A program made the position numbers and the translations under genes. Below, piece by piece: positions 57,283 to 64,000 of a stretch of 64,000 nt of DNA (positions within the stretch are counted from its first letter, which is position 1; each line of letters opens with the position of its first letter). Source of the stretch: Streptomyces sp. NBRC 110611. Its GTDB lineage: Bacteria; Actinomycetota; Actinomycetes; Streptomycetales; Streptomycetaceae. The stretch lies in NCBI RefSeq assembly GCF_001590865.1, contig NZ_BBUY01000002.1:134487-198486 (forward strand). Direction: 5' to 3'. The notes under the pieces were generated by a model. It saw nothing but the letters and a program-made list of their open reading frames with translations. It did not search any database and was not told the DNA's origin.

Positions 57283-58706
57283 CCCGGCCCGTATCCTCCG
57301 CCGGCCCGTCCGGTACCCACGGCGCCGCGGACGGCTCCGCAGGCGGCTCCACGGACCCCGGCGCCCCAGGCGGCGGTTCGGCGTCCGGGCGCACCGTCGT
57401 GTCGCCGCGCCGCGCGAGCCGGGGCGCCTCCCTCCGCCTCGCCCTCACCCACACCCTGCCCGCCTTCGCACGAGGCGTCCCGTCCCCGCGCCCCGCGGTC
57501 ACCAGACTGCTGGGCGCGGCAGGGCAGCCACGCTGGTCGGCGGCGACCCTGCGGTCCCTGCGCGCTCGCCACGATGGCGCCCCCGTGCTGGTCGGCGGGC
57601 CCTCCGGTGATCTGCTCGTCCTGCTCGACCCCGCCGACGTCCAGGAGTTCTTCGCCCGCCCGGTGCGCGAACTGGCCCTGGACGCGGTGGACAAGACCAG
57701 GATGCTCTCGGTCCTCGAACCCACCGGTGTCGTCTGCTCCCACGGCGACCTGCGCGAAAGGCGGCGCGCCGTCAACGACCAGGTGCTGGCGTACCGCGAG
57801 GAGACCCACCCCTCCTGGGACACGTTCCGCACCGTCATCGCCGAGGAGTGCACCCGGCTCACCACCGGCCCCGCCCTGCCGTACGCCCGGCTGCGGCGCA
57901 CCGTTCAGCGCATCTCCCGCCGTATCACACTGGGCGACCAGGCCGCCGGTGACGAGGAACTGCACCGCTGGCTGCTCGCGCTGCGCCAGGAGGGCAACTG
58001 GGGAGCGGTGCGGCGGGGCCCCACTCCGGCCGGCCGGCGGCTGTACGAAGCCGCCACCACCCGGCTGCGCGTCTACGCCCCGCACGCTCCCGCGCCCACT
58101 CTGCTCGGGCGCCTCAGGACCGCGGCCGCGGCCGGCGACGAGGACGTCGACGGCGTGGGCCAGGCCCACCACTGGCTCCTGGCGCTCGACACGGTCGCCC
58201 CCATCGTCGCCCGTACGCTGCTGCTGCTCGCCTTCCACCCCGCCGAACAGGCAGCGCTGCACGAGGCGCCGCACGCCCTCGACACCACCAGGCTGCGGGC
58301 CTGTGTGCTGGAAAGCCTCCGGCTCCACCCCATCGTGCCCGACCTGCTGCGGATCCTGCGCACCGACACCACCTGGCGCGGGATCCCCTGCCCGGCCGGG
58401 ACGCACGTCCTCGTCCCCATCGGGTTCCTGCAACGGGACAGCCAACTGGTCCCCGGCGGCGGCCTGTTCATCCCCGGCCGCTGGCTGGCCGAGGACGCCG
58501 ACCACGACCCGCGGATGGCGCCGTTCGGCCACGGGGAGGGACGCTGCCCGGGCGACCGGCTCGGGCTCCTGGCCGCCGCCGAGGTCTGCGCACAGCTGCT
58601 CCGCGAGCACCGCGTCACCGCGGGCCGCCCCCGGCTCGATCCGCACCGGCCGCTGCCGGGCACCCTGGAATCCTCCGGCATCCACCTCACCCTGGCCCGC
58701 GCCTGA
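57279..58706 (+). CDS. Cytochrome P450
   Basis: 475 residues. ExxR motif ESLRLHP (about residue 347), haem-binding FGHGEGRCPG with Cys423, and I-helix LLALDTVAPIV, where the usual acid-Thr is reduced to Asp-Thr in an atypical setting. The first 60 residues are Gly/Ser/Pro-rich and disordered. No ferredoxin or reductase gene is adjacent. Translational coupling to the FAD oxidase suggests a joint pathway. The substrate is unknown; the lack of a membrane anchor fits a soluble bacterial enzyme. Confidence 0.88.
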   Translation: MTRPVSSAGPSGTHGAADGSAGGSTDPGAPGGGSASGRTVVSPRRASRGASLRLALTHTLPAFARGVPSPRPAVTRLLGAAGQPRWSAATLRSLRARHDGAPVLVGGPSGDLLVLLDPADVQEFFARPVRELALDAVDKTRMLSVLEPTGVVCSHGDLRERRRAVNDQVLAYREETHPSWDTFRTVIAEECTRLTTGPALPYARLRRTVQRISRRITLGDQAAGDEELHRWLLALRQEGNWGAVRRGPTPAGRRLYEAATTRLRVYAPHAPAPTLLGRLRTAAAAGDEDVDGVGQAHHWLLALDTVAPIVARTLLLLAFHPAEQAALHEAPHALDTTRLRACVLESLRLHPIVPDLLRILRTDTTWRGIPCPAGTHVLVPIGFLQRDSQLVPGGGLFIPGRWLAEDADHDPRMAPFGHGEGRCPGDRLGLLAAAEVCAQLLREHRVTAGRPRLDPHRPLPGTLESSGIHLTLARA

Positions 58707-58744
58707 CCCCGCCCGACCGCCGACCATCCGTAGGGACATCAGCC

Positions 58745-60106
58745 ATGCCCCAGACCGACACCGAACCGGACGTGGCCGAGCTGCACGACCTGAGCCGCGA
58801 GCTGGGTGAGGCCGCGGACGCCGTACGCCGGGCCGCTCAGTACACCAGCGAACTCGCCCTGGGCGCCCGCCTCCCGGCACAAGCGCTCGGCAGCGGCCGG
58901 GCCCGCGCGGCACTGCGCTGCCTGGTCAGTGCCCTCACCGACCCGGCGGGACTGGGCTGGGCCCTCGACGGCCGTAGCCCCGCGGCCCGCGTCGCCTGGC
59001 TGGCCGGGGTCCTCACCAGCCGGGAGAGCCTCGCGGTGAGCCTGGCCGTGGCGGGGCTCAAGGCCCGTATCCGAGCGGCGGCCGTCACCCATCCCGAACT
59101 GCTCACCGACCCCGACACCGGCCGGGTGCTGCAGGCCATCGAGGACGACCGGCAGGGCGAAGCGCTGCACGCCTTCCGGTCCATCATCCGCAGCCGTGGC
59201 GCCGAACGCGTCTTCGCCCTGCTCGCACCGTCCTTCGGCGACATCCTCGCGTGGAACGCGCTCACCGACGAGAACCCCTTCAACGACGCCGCCGCCTGGG
59301 ATATCGCCACCGGCCGCCCCCTCACCAGCGCGGAGCCGCTCCTCGGCGTCAGCGCCCGCGTCTGGGCCCTCCTCGACCGCGGCCCCGGCCGGGCCGAACC
59401 CGTCGTCCCCGACCCGTCCCTGCCGGCAGAGTTCGACTGCTCCGGCACCATCGTCGGCTACGTGCGCAACATCGGAACCCTCGGCACCGGCGGGATGCTG
59501 CTCGTCCAACGGGTGGCCGGCCCCGACTCGGTGACGCGGTACGTCGTCCAGCTCGCCGGGATGGCCACCGACGCGATCTCCAAGGACAGCCCCCAGGACG
59601 TGCTCGGCGCCATCCACGCGGTCGCCCGGACCTCGACGCCGTACTCGCGCGCCGTCGCGCGGGCCCTGCGCACCCTGGTGCCCTCCGGAACCGACATCGC
59701 CCTCATCGGGCACAGCCTCGGCGGCATCACCGCGCTGAACCTTGCCGCCGACCCCGACTTCTGCGCGCTGTACCGCGTCACGCACAGCGTGGCGATCGGC
59801 TCACCCGTCGACGGCAAGCGCCCCGCCGACCCGGACACCCGGGTGTTCTCGCTGGTCAACCAACACGACGTGGTCCCCAGCCTGGACGGCCGCTCAGCGG
59901 TCTCGCCGTACGCCCTCCCGGCGCAGTTCACCGAGTACACCTGGACCGACGACACCCACGCCTTCCCGCTGTGTCACGCGGCCGAACGCTACGCGCACAA
60001 CCTCGCGTTCGACCTCCCCGAGACGAGCGCCCGCATCGACGCGGCGCTCGCCCCGTACCGCGGCCGGGTGACCGCCACCCGGCTCTTCGCGCTCTACGAC
60101 CGCTGA
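58745..60106 (+). CDS. Serine hydrolase with helical N-terminal domain (lipase-like)
   Basis: 453 residues. An N-terminal helical region of about 200 residues (LHDLSRELGEAADAVRRAAQYTSELALG), reminiscent of WXG100/EspG-partnered helices, is followed by a C-terminal alpha/beta hydrolase. Nucleophile elbow ALIGHSLGGITA (Ser324), possible acid in LVNQHDVVPSLDG and His in TWTDDTHAFPLCHAAERYAHN. No signal peptide. It is flanked by a P450 and a haem peroxidase gene. Whether the helical part docks on the small WXG-like protein encoded downstream is speculation. Confidence 0.8.
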   Translation: MPQTDTEPDVAELHDLSRELGEAADAVRRAAQYTSELALGARLPAQALGSGRARAALRCLVSALTDPAGLGWALDGRSPAARVAWLAGVLTSRESLAVSLAVAGLKARIRAAAVTHPELLTDPDTGRVLQAIEDDRQGEALHAFRSIIRSRGAERVFALLAPSFGDILAWNALTDENPFNDAAAWDIATGRPLTSAEPLLGVSARVWALLDRGPGRAEPVVPDPSLPAEFDCSGTIVGYVRNIGTLGTGGMLLVQRVAGPDSVTRYVVQLAGMATDAISKDSPQDVLGAIHAVARTSTPYSRAVARALRTLVPSGTDIALIGHSLGGITALNLAADPDFCALYRVTHSVAIGSPVDGKRPADPDTRVFSLVNQHDVVPSLDGRSAVSPYALPAQFTEYTWTDDTHAFPLCHAAERYAHNLAFDLPETSARIDAALAPYRGRVTATRLFALYDR

Positions 60107-60173
60107 GGGCGCGTGCCCATGCCCGTGCCCCCTCGATCGCCCCGCGACCCGCTCCCCGCTCGCCCCTCTCGCC

Positions 60174-60210
60174 CCGTTCGATCCGCCCGATACGCCCGAT
60201 ACGCCCGATC
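60174..60210 (+). repeat. 9-bp tandem repeats in the peroxidase leader
   Basis: CGCCCGATA at 60184-60192 and 60193-60201, then CGCCCGATC at 60202-60210, preceded by a diverged CCGTTCGATC. They end 31 bp before the peroxidase ATG. The unit length and position resemble the repeats in the metK leader. Confidence 0.75.
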
Positions 60211-60240
60211 CGCTGCCGACTGTCCGTCCGGAGGTTCCTC

Positions 60241-62166
60241 ATGACCGACACCTCACCCCACACCACCGGCACGTCCGACGGCCCCGCCTCCGCCGCCCGG
60301 CCGGGCACCTCCGAACCGTCCGGGCCCCCACCCGCGGCGCACCCGGCGCGCTCCGCGCCACCGGACCCCGCCACCGCATCCGGCCTCCTCGAACGCCTCG
60401 GCTCCGCGGCTTTCGCCCGTCTCAACCAGCGCCGCGAATGGCATGAACTGCCCGCCCCGCTCGGCCTGTTGAACCTCCGCGTGCTCCGCGACGACCTGCG
60501 CCGCGACAACCTCCACGACACCTACGGCGCCGGCGGCGAGCGCACCCGCCGCGCCCCGGCCGACCTCCCGCCCTACCGGTCCTACGACGGATCGGCGTAC
60601 GACCCCCACGACGAGGACATGGGCCGGGTCGGCACCCGCCTCGACCGCAACGCCCCCCTCCATCTCGCCTTCCCGGAACCCGAAGCCGAGCTGATGTCAC
60701 CCAGCCCGCGCGAGATCAGCCGCCACCTCCTGGCCCGGCGCAGCTTCACCCCGGCGCCCACCCTCAACCTGCTGGCCGCCGCGTGGATCCAGTTCGAGAA
60801 TCACGGCTGGGCCAACCACGGCGACAACCACCAGGCCGAACCCTTCACCATTCCCCTGGCCGAGGACGACGACTGGGCGGGGCAGTGCCCCATGCGCATC
60901 AATCGCACCCGTCCCGACCCGGTCGCACACACCACCCCCGACGCCCCGCCCACCTACGAGAACACCGTCACGCACTGGTGGGACGGCTCGCAGATCTACG
61001 GCTCGACCGAGGAACGCTGCCGGTCGCTGCGCACCGGCGAATCGGGCCGGCTCATCATCCGGGACGGCCGGCTGCCGGCCGATCCCGCACCGGGCCTGTC
61101 CTGCCTCGACGCCACCGGAATGAACAGCGACTACTGGGCCGGCCTGTCGCTGCTGCACACCCTGTTCGCCAAGGAACACAACGCGATCTGCGATCACCTG
61201 CGCTCCCACTACCCCACCTGGGACGACGAACGGCTCTTCCACACCGCCCGGCTCGTCAACACCGCTCTGATGGCCAAGATCCACACGGTGGAGTGGACAC
61301 CGGGCATCCTCGACACTCCCGTCCTGCACCGGGCGATGAACGCCAACTGGTACGGCGTCCTGCCCCGCTGGGTCCGCAGGAAGTACGGGCGGGTCGGCAG
61401 CGGCGAGATGCTCAGCGGCATCCTGGGCTCTCCGACCCACCACCACGCCGCCCCGTTCTCCATGACGGAGGAGTTCGTCTCCGCCTACCGTCTGCATCCC
61501 CTCATCCCGGATGAACTGCCCCTTCGCGACCACCGCTCGGGGCGCCGCGGCGAGACGATCGGCTTCGACGACATGCAGGGCGCCACCACCCGCACCGCCA
61601 TCGACGCATACGGCATGAGCGACCTGTTCTACAGCTTCGGCACCGCCCATCCCGGCGCCCTGGTCCTGCACAACCACCCCGACGCGCTGCGCAACCTGGC
61701 CCGGCTGACCGGTGAACAGATCGACCTGGGTACCGTCGACATCCTCCGGGACCGCGAACGCGGCATCCCCCGGTACAACGCCTACCGGAAGATGCTCCGC
61801 AAGCGCCCCGTCGCCTCCTTCGAAGAACTCACCGGCGGCCACCCCACCGACACCAAACTGCTGGAAGAGCTGTACGAGGGCCGCCTCGACCGCGTCGACG
61901 TCCTCGTCGGCAACCTCGCCGAACCGCGCCCCGCCGGTTTCGGCTTCAGTGACTCCCTCTTCCGCATCTTCATTCTCATGGCCAGCCGGCGCCTCAAGAG
62001 CGACCGCTTCTTCACCACCGACTACCGGCCCGAGATCTACTCGCCCGAAGGACTGGAGTGGATCGACCGGAACGGCATGATCCGCGTCCTCCTGCGCCAC
62101 CATCCCGAGCTCGCCCCGGCGCTGGACGGCATCTCCAACGCCTTCGCCCCCTGGAGGAACCTGTGA
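60241..62166 (+). CDS. Haem peroxidase / fatty-acid alpha-dioxygenase-like protein
   Basis: 641 residues. The ATG at 60241 has GGAGG upstream. After a Pro/Ala-rich head of about 45 residues it shows the alpha-dioxygenase-like layout: AAWIQFENHGWANHGD (His188 or His193, distal), NTVTHWWDGSQIYGS, and ARLVNTALMAKIHTVEWTPGILD (His348, proximal). FYSFGTAHPGALVLHNHPDAL follows near residue 465. In alpha-dioxygenases the distal motif is usually H-D-W; here it is H-G-W. It would use peroxide or oxygen to oxidise a fatty acid or aromatic. Its stop overlaps the start of the small WXG-like gene. Confidence 0.88.
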   Translation: MTDTSPHTTGTSDGPASAARPGTSEPSGPPPAAHPARSAPPDPATASGLLERLGSAAFARLNQRREWHELPAPLGLLNLRVLRDDLRRDNLHDTYGAGGERTRRAPADLPPYRSYDGSAYDPHDEDMGRVGTRLDRNAPLHLAFPEPEAELMSPSPREISRHLLARRSFTPAPTLNLLAAAWIQFENHGWANHGDNHQAEPFTIPLAEDDDWAGQCPMRINRTRPDPVAHTTPDAPPTYENTVTHWWDGSQIYGSTEERCRSLRTGESGRLIIRDGRLPADPAPGLSCLDATGMNSDYWAGLSLLHTLFAKEHNAICDHLRSHYPTWDDERLFHTARLVNTALMAKIHTVEWTPGILDTPVLHRAMNANWYGVLPRWVRRKYGRVGSGEMLSGILGSPTHHHAAPFSMTEEFVSAYRLHPLIPDELPLRDHRSGRRGETIGFDDMQGATTRTAIDAYGMSDLFYSFGTAHPGALVLHNHPDALRNLARLTGEQIDLGTVDILRDRERGIPRYNAYRKMLRKRPVASFEELTGGHPTDTKLLEELYEGRLDRVDVLVGNLAEPRPAGFGFSDSLFRIFILMASRRLKSDRFFTTDYRPEIYSPEGLEWIDRNGMIRVLLRHHPELAPALDGISNAFAPWRNL

Positions 62167-62420
62167 CGGCCTCGCCCTCCGCCACCGTCCCCGCCCCCCG
62201 CCCGGCCGCGGACAGCCGACGCGCCGCCGCCTCCCGGCTACGCGCCCACGCCGCGGCCCTCCGGTCCCACGCCCGACGACTGCGCGCGAGCGCCGCCGCC
62301 GTCCACTGGACCGGCCCGGAGGCAACCGCCTTCCAGCATCAGGTCGAGCAACTCGCCGACCGTTGCTCCGTCGCCGCCCACGCCCTCACCCACTCGGCAA
62401 CCCACCTCGACCCTTCGTGA
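62163..62420 (+). CDS. WXG100-like small helical protein
   Basis: 85 residues. GTG start in a GTGA overlap with the peroxidase stop. It is mainly helical and Ala/Arg-rich, with a central turn HWTGPEA, the Trp-x-Gly signature of WXG100 proteins (about residue 47-49), and a second helix QVEQLADRCSVAAHALTH. No signal peptide. It is shorter than the usual 100 residues. It may dimerise or pair with the helical N-terminus of the upstream hydrolase. There is no ESX/type VII ATPase (EccC) gene in the window. Convergent MFS gene overlaps its 3' end by 35 bp. Confidence 0.6.
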   Translation: MTASPSATVPAPRPAADSRRAAASRLRAHAAALRSHARRLRASAAAVHWTGPEATAFQHQVEQLADRCSVAAHALTHSATHLDPS

Positions 62421-63900
62421 TCACACCGATCACGCCTTGCCTCGGCAGGCGGCGGACGGCAACGGTCCCGAGCACGACGTGCGCCAGGCCGGCCGCCACG
62501 GCAGCGGCGTGCAGGCCGGTGACGAAAGCGGACTTCGCCTCCTGGACCGCGGCGGGCGCGAGGGCGGGCAGCTGGAGGGTCTCGTCGAGGGTGGGGGCGA
62601 GATCCGGGCCCTGGAGCCGGAAGACCAGCGCGGCGAGCGACCCGAGGACGGCGACACCGAGGGCACTGCCGATCTCGTTGCTGGTCTCGGCGATCGCGCC
62701 GGCCGACCCCGCCCGTTCGGTGGGGACCGCCCCGACCGCGGTGTCGGCGACGACGCTGAAGGAGATGCCGTAACCCACGCCGGTGACGGCCGTCGCCGCG
62801 ATGTACCAGCCGGCCCCGCCGGTGATCGTCGTGGGCAGCAACAGCACCAGACCGGCCGCGATGGAGAAGTGACAGACGATGAGCGCGGCCCGCTTGCCGA
62901 TGCGGTCGACGGCCACCGGCGTGACGACACAGGAGACGGTGAGGACCACCGCGCCGGGGAGCGCCAGGAGCGCCGCGTGCAGGACGCTCAGGGCCAGGAC
63001 GGACTGGAGGTAGATGCCTGCCAGGTACGCCGTCGCCGACCACGCTGCCAGCGGCAGCAGACCGGTGACGACCGCGATGGTGAAGACCCGGTCGCGGAAG
63101 AGGGAGATGTCGATCAGCGGGTGCTCCAGGTGCCGCTGGCGGCGCGCGAAGAACGTCAGCGACGCGACGCCGAGGAGCACCGTCACGACCGGCAGGGCCG
63201 CTACCCCGTCCGCGGCGGCGTGCTGGAGACCATAGATCGTGAGCAGGAGTCCGCCGGCGGAGGTCACAACGCTGAGGCTGTCGACGCGACCTGGCCGGGT
63301 CGCCCGGACCTCGCGGAGCAGGACCGGTGCGAGCAGCAGGAACACCGTGATGACGGGGAGGTTGACCAGGAACACCGAGCCCCACCAGAACCGCTCCAGC
63401 AGAGCACCGCCGACGATCGGGCCGACGGCGAACCCGGCGGCGAACGCGGCGGCGAAGATGCCGATGGCCTGCGCCCGGCGCCGGGCGTCGGGGAACAGCT
63501 CGCTCAGCACGGCCAGTGCCGAGGGCAGGAGGGTCGCGCCGGCCACCCCCATGAGCGCCCGGCAGGCGAGGAGCAGCTCCGGGCTCGGCGCGAACGCGGC
63601 CCCGGCGGACCCGGCTCCGAAGACGGCGGCACCGATCGTCAGCAGCTTCAGCCGGCCGTAGCGGTCGCCGATACTGCCGAAGGCGATCAGCAAGGAGCCG
63701 ACGGCGAAGCCGTAGATGTCCAGGATCCACAACGTCTGGTCGGCGGTCGGTGAGAGGGCCCGGCTGATCCGCGGCATGGCCAGGAACAGGACCGATCCGT
63801 CCATGGAGACGAGGAGGACCGGTCCGAGAATCACCGCGAGCCCGAGCCAGGCCCGCAGGCCGGGTGAGGTGCGCACACGCTGTTGAGTCAGGTGGGTCAT
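62386..63900 (-). CDS. MFS drug exporter, DHA2/EmrB-QacA family
   Basis: 504 residues from the ATG at 63900, with about 14 membrane helices. It has the MFS opening PVLLVSMDGSVLFLAMPRISRAL and motif A (GSIGDRYGRLKLL), then motif C-type LLPSALAVLSELFPDARRRAQAIG. It is a proton-driven multidrug exporter and could export the product of the neighbouring P450/peroxidase unit. It is preceded by a palindromic operator. The start lacks a strong ribosome site; ORF extension to 63969 would cross that operator. Confidence 0.88.
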   Translation of the reverse strand: MTHLTQQRVRTSPGLRAWLGLAVILGPVLLVSMDGSVLFLAMPRISRALSPTADQTLWILDIYGFAVGSLLIAFGSIGDRYGRLKLLTIGAAVFGAGSAGAAFAPSPELLLACRALMGVAGATLLPSALAVLSELFPDARRRAQAIGIFAAAFAAGFAVGPIVGGALLERFWWGSVFLVNLPVITVFLLLAPVLLREVRATRPGRVDSLSVVTSAGGLLLTIYGLQHAAADGVAALPVVTVLLGVASLTFFARRQRHLEHPLIDISLFRDRVFTIAVVTGLLPLAAWSATAYLAGIYLQSVLALSVLHAALLALPGAVVLTVSCVVTPVAVDRIGKRAALIVCHFSIAAGLVLLLPTTITGGAGWYIAATAVTGVGYGISFSVVADTAVGAVPTERAGSAGAIAETSNEIGSALGVAVLGSLAALVFRLQGPDLAPTLDETLQLPALAPAAVQEAKSAFVTGLHAAAVAAGLAHVVLGTVAVRRLPRQGVIGVITKGRGGLPSG

Positions 63901-63946
63901 GCCGTCGACGGTCCGACGCGAGACGGCCGGCAGACAGCCCCGTGCC

Positions 63947-63973
63947 GTGGGTACACCCGACAGGTACACCCAC
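63947..63973. promoter_or_regulatory. Inverted-repeat operator upstream of the MFS exporter gene
   Basis: Outer arms GTGGGT and ACCCAC are perfect, and the whole 27 bp is an imperfect palindrome built from two copies of GGTACACCC (63950-63958 and 63963-63971, 13 bp apart). It is typical of TetR-family operators of exporter genes. The regulator gene is probably beyond the right edge. Confidence 0.65.
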
Positions 63974-64000
63974 CGGCCGGGCCGGCATCCTAGGCTCGAA

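Noticed and set aside
62163..62420. Type VII secretion locus
   Set aside because: Only a short WXG-like protein is seen; no EccC, EccD or MycP gene accompanies it.

Overview
The window is very GC-rich, with strong third-position G/C bias, frequent GTG starts, GTGA/ATGA start-stop overlaps and AGGAGG-type ribosome sites. The gene families are those of a Streptomyces-type actinomycete. No rRNA, tRNA, phage, transposase or CRISPR array is visible. The content is mostly accessory: secondary metabolism, secretion and cell-envelope genes.

Layout. (1) 1-2810: a cobalamin-riboswitch-controlled uptake lipoprotein (cut by the left edge), a divergent FhuF-like Fe-S protein and an XRE-cupin regulator. 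(2) 2844-9136, minus: a poly-gamma-glutamate operon (HAMP membrane protein, PgsB, PgsC, GT39-type glycosyltransferase) with no PgsA. (3) 9619-16968, plus: a secreted alpha/beta hydrolase, then transketolase, beta-phosphoglucomutase, GH65 phosphorylase and histidine phosphatase. (4) 16990-25603, minus: a two-component system, a large secreted protein of unknown function, a class A PBP with a changed SxxK box, a polysaccharide-deacetylase-like lipoprotein and a secreted amidase. A broken phosphotransferase gene follows on the plus strand.

(5) 26775-38465, plus: the most unusual block. It holds a 2-hydroxyacid-dehydrogenase/CtBP-like protein, an aminomutase-like radical SAM protein, an alanine-racemase-like protein lacking the catalytic Tyr, a haem-oxygenase-like diiron oxidase, a HisC-like PLP enzyme, MetK, a glutamate-cysteine-ligase-like enzyme, and a methionine-salvage set (MtnA-MtnB fusion, MtnD, MtnC). 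SAM supply and methylthioadenosine salvage sit beside amino-acid-modifying enzymes, so I infer an undescribed pathway to an unusual amino acid or gamma-glutamyl peptide that consumes SAM and releases methylthioadenosine.

(6) 38487-43203: nitronate monooxygenase, APC permease and an MFS transporter. (7) 43111-48444, minus: an indigoidine-synthetase-type NRPS (A-Ox-T-TE) with an Sfp-type PPTase; a 570-bp leader with four 19-bp tandem repeats lies upstream of the NRPS. (8) 48644-52713: LysR regulator, DrrA/DrrB-like ABC exporter and alpha/beta hydrolase, with a palindrome-rich divergent promoter. (9) 52989-53600: an AA10 LPMO with no signal peptide. (10) 54134-62420, plus: a benzoylformate-decarboxylase homologue with altered active site, FAD oxidase, P450, serine hydrolase with a helical N-terminus, alpha-dioxygenase-like haem peroxidase and a WXG100-like small protein, a second candidate undescribed pathway. 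(11) 62386-63900, minus: a DHA2-type MFS exporter behind a palindromic operator.
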